DNA of 64,000 nucleotides from Tipula vernalis. Lineage: Eukaryota > Arthropoda > Insecta > Diptera > Tipulidae. The notes under the pieces are model-generated. The model was not told the origin of the DNA, made no database searches, and worked only from the letters and a program-made list of their open reading frames with translations. Position 1 is the stretch's first letter. The number at the start of each line of letters is the position of its first letter. Positions 22,351 through 34,957 of this stretch are shown here, piece by piece. Where the stretch lies: NCBI GenBank assembly GCA_958295665.1, contig OY282558.1:354497034-354561033 (forward strand). The letters run 5' to 3'. A program made the translations under genes and the position numbers.

Positions 22351-22935
22351 ATCATTGAAAGGAAGACACTTGCTTTTCTTTAATTCGCACAGAAATAGAC
22401 TTCACTTCAGACTTTGGGATTCATTGGAATCATGGAAATTTAAATCTTGCAAATTGGAGCCGAAGTTCCGTGGATCAAATGTGGTACATCAAATAGAAAC
22501 AAGCGAAATTATGAAAATTCTGCTCATCCCCGATTTTGTCGTTAATGGCCAGCAGAATGGTTTCGATGACGAAATGAGTCAGCATTACTAAATGTAAAGA
22601 ACAAATAACACTATGGGTAAAAAACAGGCAAAGGATAGTAGAACGAATAATTTCGCCGATAATTTCGATTTCGATATAATTTCGTCGTAATAAAGTGAGA
22701 TAAGGGAGAAAATTTGTCTCCGTTCAGGCAGTCTCAAAAAAACCTCTTGTAACGCAGGCTAAAGCCAAAGAGGTTATGAAATAAAAGTATGAGACGAAAT
22801 GCGGAAAATTTTCGGATCATCTAACAGCGAGGGACCATTTTGAACGTTTTCTCAAAAATTCAAGAGAACTTCTTGGGAAGCAGAAGATTCATCATATCAC
22901 CAACTCTAAAATATACTGAGAGCTTTTCTTTTACT
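22351..22935. other. No supported gene
   Basis: An open frame at 22,355-22,591 (plus) matches nothing I recognise and lacks an ATG in a good context. The rest is plain AT-rich sequence. Confidence 0.4.
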
Positions 22936-22939
22936 GCTC

Positions 22940-23240
22940 AGTAGAAAGTTGACCATTTCGCCTCTAATTTTTCCACCAACTTAAATTTGCCTTAATCCGT
23001 TGAGATACCTCCGACCATTCCCGGGGAAGTTTATCGATGCCTCGTATTCTTTTCCGGGCTCGTGTGATTTGTAAGATTCTCGCAAATATTAACCCTAACA
23101 AAGGCCCTGGTTTTGATGGAATTCTCTCGATTGTACTCAAGAATAGCAATAAATTATTGTCTAAGCCCTTATCTGTATTATTTTACCGATTCGTGTTATG
23201 CATTATTTTTTCATTTATCAGGAAAAGAGACAATGTTTAA
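22940..23240 (+). mobile_element. LINE reverse transcriptase fragment (jockey/CR1/R1-like)
   Basis: The plus-strand reading VICKILANINPNKGPGFDGI (from about 23,064), followed by VLKN, matches the first RT block of non-LTR elements (V...L..L...KA.GPDGI...LK). It continues SKPLSVLFYRF. Frame is lost on both sides and no other RT box follows. Confidence 0.55.
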
Positions 23241-23525
23241 CCTATGCCTAAAAAAGCTGCAAATTCAACTTCTCCAACTATACCGCAATTTTTTTTTTTG
23301 GGGCGGAGATGTAAAAATGCATTTACACACACGGTGCCGGGCTCCCGTTTCCGGACTACCGACTAAAAACGCCTCCCCCTTCTACTGTGATGACCTGGAA
23401 CCGTTTATCAAATCACTTCAGTATATCTACACTAACAATTTTGCTCTAAACCGAGCACCCTCCTTCCTGTCTTAAATGCTCCTGTCTTAATCGACCATTT
23501 TGGTTTTTAGGATAACTTTCACGTA
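23241..23525. other. No recognised feature
   Basis: This segment is more GC-rich than its surroundings but I could not identify a coding frame or repeat in it. It may belong to one of the flanking LINE relics. Confidence 0.3.
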
Positions 23526-23529
23526 CCCC

Positions 23530-23890
23530 TCGACATATCTCCAACCATTCGCTCCACGGAGCATAATTTGCAAGACACTCTCTGGGGACCATGATCCCAC
23601 CCATCACGTTCGAAAAGGTGTGCCCACATCATAAATCACACCTGGACAGTATATGCGTTTTGGTGACGACAGTTTCCCCATTCTATCTAGGTACTGGCGG
23701 AAATATCCGTGACCAGTCAGAAATTGTGTCAGGTAATATCCCACCTCTCCCAGCTATTCGATGAGCCTCGCTGTCCATCGTCCTTTGGTTTTGTAATCTC
23801 AGGCTGCCTGCCAGTTATCTAACATACGAGACCTTTCTTCCAGGCTCGCTATTTTTTTTGGCCGACCTCCAGCGTAATAGCCGAAGCCTC
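23530..23890 (-). mobile_element. R1-like LINE C-terminal relic
   Basis: Minus-strand reading gives WTARLIE, then GEVGYYLTQFLTGHGYFRQY and LDRMGK, the conserved R1-clade segment after RT (Y.LTQ.LTGHG.F..YL...G). It is followed by a degenerate Cys/His zinc-finger region (CPGVIYDVG, TPFRT) and WRYVEGYV. Several stops are present. Orientation is opposite to the LINE fragment just upstream, so they are separate insertions. Confidence 0.65.
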
Positions 23891-24043
23891 TGTCCCATCA
23901 AAGGTTATGGAGTCAATAATTAATTTTCAATCAGCGAAATATCTAGATGATCACTACCTTATATCCAGTTATCGATACGATTTCCATCGTGGTCGATCGA
24001 CTGGAGATTAAATTAATTATGTCACAGAACAATGAAATAGAAA

Positions 24044-24162
24044 TAAATTTGATAAAGGAGTGACACCCGAAACGAACTTAATTTCAATTTTAATTACCTA
24101 TAAATATCACAATAAGAAAGTGACAAAACCAAAATAATTGTGTTTTATTATACAAAATTGTA
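24044..24162 (+). repeat. Single-arm copy of the repeat forming the 10.5-kb palindrome
   Basis: The sequence aatttgataaaggagtgaca, then cccgaaacga, and further gtgacaaaaccaaaataatt and gtgttttattatac match one arm and outer flank of the palindromic insert at 10,439-10,743. It shows the family exists as a single unit elsewhere. Confidence 0.65.
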
Positions 24163-24169
24163 GAATTTG

Positions 24170-25930
24170 TAGCCGACTAATTTACATGGCAGAGAACTCT
24201 TAAGTGTCTAAAGAGTTCATCTTGATATTATCATCAATTTACTGGTACTCAGGCAAAATAGCATAGTTAATGATAATTGATTGTTTTTTAGCCGCTGCAG
24301 AACGCTAATATTGGCATTAATATCTAAAATACTAATGTATAGGTGGCTTGGGCCTAAAGATATGCGCGTTAAATACGGATTCAGCAATATTTTTTTGATT
24401 TATTTCCTTAAAATCCAATAGCGATCGGTTTAGAATTATTTTTGGAATTCCACATCTAGAAGATCCTCTTTTCCACATTTTTAATTTTGCTCGTATTTAT
24501 TCAGTAGTTCAGAAAGATTTAAGTAGTACAATAGCAGACTTTATTGTAAATGAAGAAGTAGTTGTACTATTCTGCAGTTTGGTAGTAACTATAGGGTCTC
24601 ACCTTTGGCTACACAACAACCGTAATAATATTTTCCCGGTTCAAAATTTCCAAAATTACCAAATTAATGAAACGAATAGCCGGCCGTGTTTATGTATTTG
24701 AATTTGATGTTGTAATAAAGAACGACCAACACCTTAATCGATGGATGCCCATTTTCGATATCTCTGTAATTCTAAACTAGATCGCTTGTCGAGGACGTAC
24801 GGCACATTGCATTGCTTCATTTGCGCCGGCCTATTGTACTAACTTGAAAGGTGGGTCGGCCCAAACATTCTGCCCTATCAACAAGGGGTCATAGTTGTGT
24901 TCATATTCATCACCCATCTGGAATTGATACAATTTTGAAACCAGCCAGTTTTAGCTGTAAATCTAGGCTCATGTTTTGTTACAGAATAAGGACAATTTCA
25001 GGTTCTAACAATACCTGATTGAGAATATTACCAAATCATTTGCCTAAGTAAAATATGTAGATCAGTTACTAATTTACTAACCAGAATTTTATTGTACTTA
25101 GCAAATGTCCCATGAGTGCGAATATTCTTACTATTATACTATCTATGACCCTGCGGTTCACACTTTTTATTTGATGAATGCTGCCTTTAATTGGATTCCT
25201 TTTTTATTAATCGGGTAAGTTATCATCTATTGAAATTTTACAAAACCAATTCCACAATGTGCACTAATTCTAATGAGTTAACTTGTTTTTTCTCGATTAT
25301 CTGCTAATGATGTAGCTGCTGATGTACTTATGGTTGATCAACTGTTCCCGATTATTTTAGTACTATTGCCTAATGTTTGTGGGGAAGATTCTGCGAATGT
25401 CACAGAGGCCCTCGAATTTCGGTAATTTATAAAATTCTTGACAATAGAATTTTCAGGTTATCCTGTTTTTATTGATCAGTTTCTGCAATGTTACTTAGCA
25501 AGGGTTTCTTTTAATTTCCGTGGCCATAATTCAAACTCTCTACCGTGAACGGTACTAGTTGGAGTGTAAGCGCGACCGATTTGCAGTTGATCAGTTTAAT
25601 GCGACCAGTAAACGAGTGATAGTAAACTTATTAGTTTACTTTTGACCGGTCTAGGAGTAATAATCAGTGATCAGGTGAAATATAGTGTACTAAATGAAAC
25701 AGAGAAATAAAGTATTGAAATAGTGTTGGAAAATCAAAATTGACATTTAATTTGTTACCAATAAAAGTGACATTTAATTGCAAAATTAAATGATCGAATC
25801 AATTTTAGCCAAGAAATCCTAACAATACGTACATTGTAAACGTTTGTAACTCTATGGATAATTCCATTGATGATGAAGAAAGATAAATTGTCCACATTAT
25901 TTTCCTTTAAATACTTTTGTCATTGTGATA
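24170..25930. other. No supported gene
   Basis: Unremarkable AT-rich DNA. I see no coding similarity on either strand. The stretch near 25,560-25,760 resembles an LTR/leader in composition, but no paired copy was found. Confidence 0.4.
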
Positions 25931-25935
25931 AAAAC

Positions 25936-26080
25936 CGATTTAAAGACGACGATCGTTTAAAAGACTACGAGTTATTTCAAGCCTCGAGTTTTATTTTTTC
26001 AACGGCATCGCTTTTTATTAAAATTTTGTTTCCTTATGGCTTAAAATAACTCGTAGTCTTTAAAACGATCGTCTTTAAAA
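25936..26080. repeat. Foldback hairpin, arms about 42 bp
   Basis: The left arm (about 25,936-25,980, containing gactacgagttatttcaagc) pairs with 26,036-26,080 (ggcttaaaataactcgtagt) with few mismatches. The loop is about 55 bp. It could be a small MITE, but target duplications are not clear. Confidence 0.65.
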
Positions 26081-26099
26081 CTACCTTTCCCCAAAATTG

Positions 26100-27245
26100 T
26101 ATAAAGCGAAATTTATTAGTCAGTGATCATGGTACACAAACTGCTGTGCTGGATGTCAAGCTCACAAAGCACAGAAAACATCTCTGGCTGTCTATAAAAA
26201 GAGGTGGAAAAGGCCTAATAGACAAGCCCAATCTGCACCACAAAATCAGTTACAAGCTGCGGAAATATTTTTGTATTAAACAAACCACATCACCCCTGTA
26301 CCAAACCAAACACACTATTCTGATAGCTTCAATGAAATTAATAATATTACTGATCAGGATAAAATGTTAGCAAAGCCCAGAAGTCGCTCCATAGAATACA
26401 TTAACATAACCTAAGCCAAATTCATGCATACAACGAAGCGTCGAACAAATGGCTAAGTATTAAACATGTATATGTCTTTCGAGGATCAGGTAATCAACCA
26501 ACTCATTATACACGACATAAACTCACAAACAGATCGCATAGGCGTTGAGATAGTGCTTCTAAAACAATTTAATATTACTAGTGATAAGTGGAAGATCTTA
26601 CAAACACGGGGGTTGGGGGAGGTCACGCCATTGTGAAATATTTAAATTTTTATTTTTATTACTGGTCAGATGACCAAACACTAGTGTGCAGAAACGTTAA
26701 ATATTTTAAATCACCATTGTGGTTTGATATTTCTCAGACCACAGGTCAGATATTTCACAGACCACATCCAGGTGGGTATTAGTTGCTTGGATATTATCCG
26801 CAAAATAATTGTAAAATTTGTACCGATTTACTCCTCGTTTGATCAAGATTTCAGTACCTGCTTTTACCAAATGTTTGCTGTCGTAATAACTGGATAATTA
26901 AAAAACAATTATTTTTTTCTGAAGTGTGCTTTTGGTATTGAAGTGAATAATTGTTCTGTGAAAAAATGTCCATCTTCTCGTTCATCAGATCTATAAAATC
27001 TTTGTCGTTTTGTTAAATAATTAAGAACAACTTTATTTTAATTTATTCAATTATAATTTAATTTCACAATATCAAGCACCGAATTGTGGAAATGACAAAC
27101 ACATATTCACAATTTAAAGGATCTTTTGGAATGTATGTAAATATTGTTCTGACTATGTGTTCGTGTATCTGCTGGAATTATTGTTCAACATACGATCTAG
27201 GATCTAATTGTGGATTGCGACTAGAAGGAACGAAAAAATCTGCGG
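26100..27245. other. Unassigned stretch
   Basis: Plus-strand frames at 26,146-26,370 and 26,588-26,782 are open but unrecognised. A gag-like origin was considered for the first (Cys-rich start, basic), without a decisive motif. Confidence 0.3.
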
Positions 27246-27249
27246 GCAG

Positions 27250-28517
27250 GCACCCTTAGGGTTTGTCCGTAGACTAACTCAGCCACGGAACAATTTAATT
27301 CTTCCTTGAATGCTGTCCGAACACCTAATAACACAACGGGAAGTTCTTCACTTCAATTAATTGGGTTACCGCAGGCTGTCAGAATCTCTTTTAAATTGCG
27401 ATGAAATCGCTCGATTAACCTATTTGATTGCGGATGATATCTTATTTTGTCAATACCTAGCATTTATTCTTCTTGAGGACCTTGATCGCTAGTTAGTTCA
27501 ATTGGAATACCGAATCTAGCAATTAAATTGATCAATATTGCCTTTGCGACTGTTTGAGCGGTGGCATCCTGAAGAGGAATAGCTTCAGTCCACCGAGTGA
27601 AACGATCCATAATGGTCAGTATGTACACATTCCCATTTGATGGTACTAAGGGACCCACCAAATCGATGTGGATTTCGAGCTTTTGGGATTCGGATCGGCT
27701 ATGTCTTGTTACTTTTGCTTTTTGGCAATCAATGCAAGTTTTTGCCCAATGTGAGCTGTCTTTGTTGATTGATGGCCCGAAATATTTTGCCGTTACTTTC
27801 TTTCTTGAAGCTCTTACTCCGAGATGAAATAATTTCTGAATATTGTCGAAGATTTGACGTCTTATTGAAGTTTCGCACCATATCAATTTTGAGTCAGCCT
27901 CAAGCGAAATTTGTTCTAGTTTAATTCTTTTGTTAATAAGTTTCGTTTTATTTAGAATTTCTTTTAATTCAGGATCCAATTCCTGTGCTTTAATTAATTT
28001 TTCGATGTCTAGACCAACAAAAGTTAAAACTGAAACCTCGTCATTTCGTGAGAGAGTATCGGCCACTATGTTTTGTGTACCAGTTACGTGACGGACATCT
28101 GTAGTGAATTGAGCGGTGTATTCCAAGTGGCGTGTTTTCCTCGGACTTTTCTCTGTCTTGGAATTAATTACCGTTGTTAAAGGTTTGTGGCCTACACTAT
28201 TTCGGTTCTGGAAGAGTGAATTTTCTTGAAAAAAACGATAAAGGTTCTCAATGCTTTCCATTTAGCTGTTCCAGTACACCTCCACACGCTGTATTCAAAG
28301 CGTCTGTCTTGATGCAATATGTTGTGTTGTTCAATGGGTGTGCAAGTAACGTACAGTTAACAAGAAAGCTTTTTATCATCTCAAGAGCCTTTTGGCACTC
28401 TGAAGGCCAAGAAAATATAGCTTTTTTCCATTGCTTGATCAAGAGATTCATGTGTGCATAGATTGGCGATAATTGTTCTGCAAAATTCGGTAAAAATCTA
28501 TGATAATAATTGATCAT
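27250..28517 (-). mobile_element. Ty3/gypsy pol relic (RT end, RNase H, integrase)
   Basis: Minus-strand pieces: 28,517-28,248 starts INYYHRFLPNFAEQLSPIYA, the RT-RNase H linker; 28,261-27,464 holds VTGTQNIVADTLSRN (RNase H end), a CIDCQKAK zinc-binding end, the first catalytic Asp in IHIDLVGPLVPSNG and the second in LTSDQGPQ. Beyond 27,464 in another frame are HPQSNRLIERFHRN (catalytic Glu) and LVYGQ-like remains near 27,260. It is a different lineage from the 5.7-9.4 kb element. It is truncated at the 5' side and broken by at least three frameshifts. Confidence 0.75.
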
Positions 28518-28589
28518 TTTTACATAAAGCTAGCGCCACCGTTACGGGCAATGGATTGCGTTACAGAACGATCCTAAGTAATTGTTTGT

Positions 28590-28680
28590 GGCATATAATT
28601 GAAGCATTGTACGAGGATAATGTTTATTTCCAGCAGAATGGCGCTACGTACACATAAATCGTTAACGAATAGAGTTAAAG
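28590..28680 (+). mobile_element. Possible mariner/Tc1-like transposase scrap
   Basis: The plus-strand reading ALYEDNVYFQQNGATYT resembles the W/YFQQDGA block around the second catalytic Asp of mariner-like transposases, but the Asp is replaced by Asn here and no other block follows. It is too short for certainty. Confidence 0.3.
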
Positions 28681-28689
28681 CACTAGAAT

Positions 28690-31050
28690 TTCCCTGGACG
28701 TGTAATTTATCTTTAGATTTAACACCCCTAGTTTTGCAGTTGGGGCTATGTTAAGGGTAAAGCCTATACCAACGGACCACAAATGATTCAAACACTAACC
28801 GGGATTTTGTAATAATTTAAAATGTCAGTTTTTCTTGGGTAAACGAGTAGAACCTCATAACCACAAACAAGCATTACCCTATTACACGTATATACAAGAA
28901 ACGTTTTTCACAAAATCACAAAATACAACACACTGGCAATTTGATTGCCAATACTTAATATCATTATTGGAAACTAAAGCTTAACCAAACAGCTTCAATC
29001 AAAATGATACAATGATTTCAAACATTATCCAATAGGCGCATTTACTTTCATACTATGGAAACTTGTTTAGCTTTAAATCGAAGAGAACAAAAAGGCAATT
29101 AGCAATAAACTTTATTAACCTCAGCAGAGAAATTAGAGCAAAGAATAAAAAGAAAGTTGTAAATTACTGGAAAACAAAAAATCGTTGGTTGGAAAAGCAC
29201 ATTTTACCAAAATCTAAATGTTGTAAAATAATTTATTTAATGTTTTACTTTAGATTGAAGATTGCCATTTCCTGCATATATTTCCCAAATTGTAAAAAAA
29301 TATAAAACTACCGAAGTGAAAATGAGATAAACAATAAAAAACTCAAACATCCAAACTAATATTTTTTATATAAAAACAACAAATTAAATTTTTTTTTAAG
29401 TAACTTTCCAACTGACAAAAACTTTACAAAAAATAATTGTCCTTTAACCTAAATATTTTTTAACATGATTCCCATTTTGAAAATCAGCTAGAATAATCTT
29501 TTCGCAAACTATTAAAATAACTTTAGAAATACATCAAAGAGATTTCTATCATTGGCGAATGAAATAATTATTCCAATTCCGAATGGAAGGACAAAGTTAA
29601 ATTTTATCTCGAACTGATTTTTTAAAAGAAACAAACTTAAAGTGTATAATGGAATTGTGTAATAAATTATAAATGCCAATAGCGTTTACATAAACTGAAT
29701 GGAGCGAGCTTTGAAAATAGCACAAAAACGCTAAAAAAAAAATCCTTTTGACTTCCACATAAAAATTCTACTCTAAATGATAAAATAAAAAAGAAGCGCT
29801 CTCCATAGAGATAATAAAAATAACAATTTTCTAATATATATTATTCATCCAATAAATTACAATAGTCTTGTGCTCGTGCTCCTTCCAAGTTTTTTATTCT
29901 TATTTTTTATTTTCATTATAAAGCTTTTGTGTTGTGGACTTGGTTCCTCGTTGCTATTTTTTTTGTGAGTACAAAAAGTTTACGAATAATAAATTATAGT
30001 TCGCAGATTCACATACATATAAGAATAAGGAATAAGAAAATTATGATTTTTATTATTATTGTTGTTTTATTTATGTACAGTGTATAACAGGGGACAACAG
30101 TGAGATTTATCTGTTAAAAGATGCTGCATACTTCATTAATATGTAGATTGTGCTCTTGTTCAGTTATTTAATATAAAATGAAAATTTCATCTAAAATGTG
30201 ATGATAAATTGTTTGAAGTTGTGATTCAAAATAATTTCGGGCTTTAAATAGCCAACATTTAGACTTGAATCCAAAAAATTCTAAAAGCAGAATTAAAGGA
30301 AACAAGAAATGGGATATTTATAGTTAATTTAAATCTGATTGTACTATATGTCTTAATATAGTTAAGCGTCGCCCTCTCGCTAATGATTTAATTTTTATGC
30401 TAATTGAAAAATAAAAGCTATGCCGAGCTATGTCAGAGCCTTCTACCCTACAGACGGGTTTCAAGTTTTTCGACACTTTTTTTCGGACAAAAAATTTATG
30501 CGATTGAACATTGTTAAGTTTTTGTGCGAAATTAAGATTTTAGTCAAAATTAAGGTTAAGGACATACATATATTTATGCGCGTATACATATTTTAACATT
30601 CATTTCTAATTATCTCGCTACAATAACCTATTTTTAAATTCTCTACAATAATCTATTTCTAAATTCGCCATTGTGATATGAACCGTAGAAAGAAGAACCA
30701 CGTCCTAGTTCCACGCAAAATTCGTCGATTTTTTAATTTTTAAAATTTTTTTTGCGAGAGCCTCTAGCGATTCACTCATTAATTCATTCATTCGCTCATT
30801 CGTTTTTGTACATTTTGTACCATTGTACGCTTTTGCAACTCTATTCAATCTACTAATGGCACCTGCCAAATATATTACGACTCAGCGGATATATTTTGGT
30901 TTAAATCCTCTCAATTCATCGAACAAATTAAATGTCCTAGCTACAATTTTTACAACACATCATACTACAATGCCGACTATGTGTCTCGAATGCAGTATCA
31001 TATTTACACCACACGTCATTGTATCTGCCGTGTCAGTAAAAATACATTTT
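28690..31050. other. AT-rich stretch without a gene
   Basis: No coding similarity, paired repeats or RNA gene was recognised. A Lys-rich open frame at 29,063-29,305 looks like translated AT-rich DNA. Confidence 0.45.
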
Positions 31051-31059
31051 TACTGACTT

Positions 31060-32420
31060 TCATAAGTTTACGTCAGTGCGCTCTTCAACAAAATAAATCA
31101 TTTTGTTATTTTTATTCATAATCTCAAAACTTCGGAGAATAGTGTACATATCATCATCTGTAGATCGGTTGGTTAGAAAGGCAGCTGGCCAGTATTGGGG
31201 CAAACATAAATAATGTTCTAGACGATCTAGTAGCAGTTTGGCGTAGATTTTATAGCCTTCATTGCACAGGACAATTCTTCGGTAGTCTGCAACAGTCTTT
31301 GGCTTTTTAGTCTTTGGGATAGGGACTTGTATCATATCGATCCAATCCAGTGGAATTTGATTGGTGATTCAGATGTGTTCGATTAAGGTCTGAAGGGATT
31401 GGATTATGTTATTCGAAGCGTATTTGAATAGCTCAATGGAAACCCCGTCTTTTCCTGGAGCTGTTCCTGAGCGCTTTTGAGAATTAGCTTCCATAGTTGG
31501 TTATGTTCATCTTCTGAGAGATGTTTATTATGGATATCTTGGAGAGTGGCTTGCTATTGAGCTCCGACAGTTTTATCTTTTAGTAGGGAAAGATTTAATG
31601 ATCTAAGGTTATATGTGGAGGGCGTGATGGTTTTTTTCGAGGCAGTTGAGTGAGTAGAATGGGTAATTTTTTTTTCCTCTCGCTGGGTACATTAAGCCAT
31701 TTAAGTTGATGATCGCTAATATTGGGGCGATAGATGTCAAATCTGATGGATTTGACATAGATATGTTTATTTTTTTCTCTGGTTAGAATATGATCTACTT
31801 GAGAGTAGTTTCATCCATCGGTTCGTGTTGTGATTATGCGGCGGCCTTTGGTGGTGTGTACGGATAATTATGCTAGATTGATGAGGAGGCCTAATGATGA
31901 GCCGTTAGCATTAGTTTCACTGTGAAATAGACGACAACAAATGTATTTTGGGTCCCTGGAATCTTGAATGGCAATGTGGGCGTTAAAATCTCCTAGGATG
32001 ACTACATCGCGTGATTTGGGGGAACGGTCAACGATTGAGGACAAGGCCGAGACAATTTTGGAGGATAGCCGTCGATTGTACTGTGAGGTGTGTGGGGGAC
32101 GTAGATAGAGATGAAAAGAAAGTGAAGTGGTTATGGCTCCAAAATAATATTTAATTCCCTTGGGTGTTATGTTTGAGTTTTCGCTAAAGAGAATCCCTAC
32201 ACCTCTCCGAGGTCTCTTTCGGTCTTTGATGAGATACCAAGTATAGTTTGCGGTGGAACTTACACCTTAGCTCATGTTGGTTTCTTGGATGCTATAAATA
32301 CTAATATTGTTTGCTTGCAAAATGTCATCAATAGTGTCGCGTTTTTGATCGTGGTTGATCCCGCGTACATTCCAGGTGCCAACACAGTATGACGAGTGTG
32401 TTATAATAGAGGTGGAAGGA
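31060..32420 (-). mobile_element. LINE relic with AP-endonuclease and start of RT
   Basis: Reading the minus strand from about 32,395 gives VGTWNVRGINHDQ, then SIYSIQETN, RRGVGILFSEN, VVILGDFNAHI, then TTRTDG and SDHQLKWL near 31,700, which are the ordered motifs of an APE-type endonuclease (N, E, D-x-N and SDH catalytic positions). After stops and shifts the open piece 31,335-31,060 begins the RT with VPIPKTKKPKTVADYRRI and AAFLTNRSTDDDMYT. The catalytic YADD box and the rest of RT are lost. The LINE clade is not resolved. Confidence 0.7.
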
Positions 32421-32424
32421 TCTG

Positions 32425-33480
32425 TAGGTGTGGCATCAACAAGTGTGTAAGGGTTATTTGATGTATGAAGAACTTGATGAATCTTGTCATTAAACCCTTG
32501 AACGGAGGAATTTTGTATTGTGGAAGTGGATTGCGGTAGAGAGGCTGGCTGAGGTATTATATTATCATAGGAATTTTGTGTAGTGGTATAGGAGAGTGGT
32601 AAGAAATTTGATTGGGGTATAAGACTGTCGTAGCAGGTTCCATTATATAATAGGTTAATTTTATTTGTTTAGTTACCGCCATCCGGAATGAAGGTTGTTT
32701 GTTGCTGTATATCAGTATGATGAACGATTATTTTCGTACCTTCTAATCTGTATATAGCCGATGGAATTAAATTCAAAGCTAACTAAAATATTTTATCAGA
32801 TTAATAGAAGAAAGGTGATGCTTCACTATTAATTTTAAATTTCAAGATGTAATTCAAATTGTTTCGTTATAGTGAAATAACAATAATAATAATTATTTAA
32901 GTCCTGATTTAGATTTAGAGATACCTGAGCAACCGGCCAAGGATTCCAGAGAAATGCATGTATTTAGATTTTGCTGTTTGGTGCCAACTTATTTATCATA
33001 TATGACACTAACATTTTACTAACTATCGATCGATTGGGTGTCTGTAGCCGGGTGGAGTCTGTCACAACTAACAATCCTATCCTCTCCTTCGTTTTTGTTA
33101 TATGTAAAACGGATGTACGGTGTTTGCTCGGGAGACCGGGAGTTTCTACTCAATGTTTGGCCGTACATCCTAATCAATCAATTAATCAAATCATCTAAAA
33201 ATTTCGGAGACATACGTATTTTTTGGCTCGTATACGTATCGTCCCTTACAAAAATATAAAAGCGATAAATTAAATATATTTTCTACTAAAATGACTGGCG
33301 CATAAATTTCTAGTGTTGATTAATAATAAATAATAATTAGTTTTAATTAAAATCAAATAATTCAATCGAGTGTAATCGTGATGGTGGATTTTAGCCCCAA
33401 ACACTCTTTATAATATTTTAGTGATTAAACGCTGGCCACATATGGATTGTGAATTGTATGGCCACCCTCAATATTAAAAT
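32425..33480. other. No supported gene; one short inverted repeat
   Basis: The only structure noted is ggatgtacgg at 33,111-33,120 and its exact reverse complement at 33,161-33,170 around a 40-base, more GC-rich loop. No RNA family is recognised. Confidence 0.4.
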
Positions 33481-33490
33481 ATTGAGTATT

Positions 33491-33925
33491 AAAATGGAAC
33501 CGAGTGATTTGAAATCGGTAATGTATACCTGTGCAAAAGATATAGTCACTGTATGAGCCAATCTTTGAGATTCGTGCTCTTTGGTGTAATAGTAAACAAC
33601 GTGCTTGTTCCAAAATAGCATTGAGTAATTTAAATTACTTAATGTAAAGGCAACGTATAGTTACAATATGAGCCAATTTATGAGATTTGTGCTATTTTGT
33701 TATACCAAATATACCCCCTTGCGCTATCAAAATGACACTAAGTGATTTGAATTCCTCAATAGATACCCTTGACTACCATATAGTCTTTATAAAAGCCAAT
33801 CTCTAAGATTCGTACTAGTTGGTATAATACAGAATAACATCCTTGACCCCTACCGCTCATATTAAAATGGCAGTGAGTGATTTGAATTCCGCAATGTTTA
33901 CAACCTTTATAGCCACTATATGATT
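33491..33925 (+). repeat. Tandem array, four degenerate units of about 120 bp
   Basis: Units start aaaatgg/aaaatag/aaaatga near 33,491, 33,612, 33,729 and 33,864 (spacing about 121, 117 and 135). Each begins with a block like gagtgatttgaattc and the first three carry gccaatctttgagattcgtg-like blocks about 65 bp later. Identity is moderate, so the array is old. Confidence 0.7.
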
Positions 33926-34957
33926 CCGATTTTTCAATGAAAAAAGGACGAATGTGATAAAACGTTTACAAAAAAGTTTTCTATATATATTTAACAACAA
34001 TATACCAGAAGACTATATTTTTCGTTTACTAAGGCCTGAAACATACCAAATTAGTGAAAACATTTTTTCCTTGATTTCAGATGTCTATAGTTTGGTAATT
34101 TTTGCTTTGATTTTAAACTTGACTTGTCCTGGCATCTAAAAGATATTTATTGATTTAAGTTAAAATTATAATGATATCACACCACGCCACCCCGCAACAT
34201 TTTTTTCAGACCCTAAAAATGTTTCTAGTATCTAGGAACAAGTAAAGCTTTTAGTGAAAAACTTATTTCTTCCTATTGTCTAGTCTCGCATTAATTAAAA
34301 GTATCTTATTTTGAGAGTAGATGACACGAAACATCTTGCAACTCAATGCTCTGACGATTTCTAAATATATCGATAAAAGCATCACGAAAGAATTTCGAAA
34401 TAATCTCAAAAATGTCAAATTTTCAAAGTATCTTGAATATTCTTGAAGTTCTCAAATATCGAATTATCCGTTAATTTTGTTAAAAAATTGTATACGCATA
34501 AAATATGTATTTCTAAAAAATTGTTTGAAAATTAATTTAAACAAGTTTGGGTTTTAACTTAACTTTAACGTTGAGCCAATTTCATACTTTTAGGTTTTTG
34601 TTAAAATGTTTTATGTATACAAACGATTTTACTCCTGAATATGATTTTACCAAGGGTGACGAAATTTTGGCTAAAATTTAGAATATTTGTTCTCAAAGTT
34701 AATCATCAATCATCAAAAGCTTTTAGTTTTAAGAGGTTTTCAAACCAAACCATTTAACTCTAAAATTTAATATTATAAAAGAAAGGGGTATTTTAAGATA
34801 AATTTAGAATATTTGTGTTCCATGATCTTTAAGGTTGATAATTAATTTATATCATTTGGGTTTGAATGTAACATTTGTGAGCCTGATCATAATTTCAGGT
34901 TTATTTTATGAGGAAAAATTATACTTTGCAAAAAATGTCAAGAACTATTAGCTTTAA

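Noticed and set aside
28174..28461. Plus-strand 95-codon frame
   Set aside because: It is antisense to the gypsy RT/RNase H reading.
33030..33180. tRNA-like GC-richer segment
   Set aside because: The 10-bp inverted repeat does not form a cloverleaf, and no A/B box pair with proper spacing or anticodon arm was visible.
33491..33925. Possible CRISPR-like array
   Set aside because: Units are about 120 bp, degenerate and without unique spacers, in a eukaryotic context; it is an ordinary tandem repeat.
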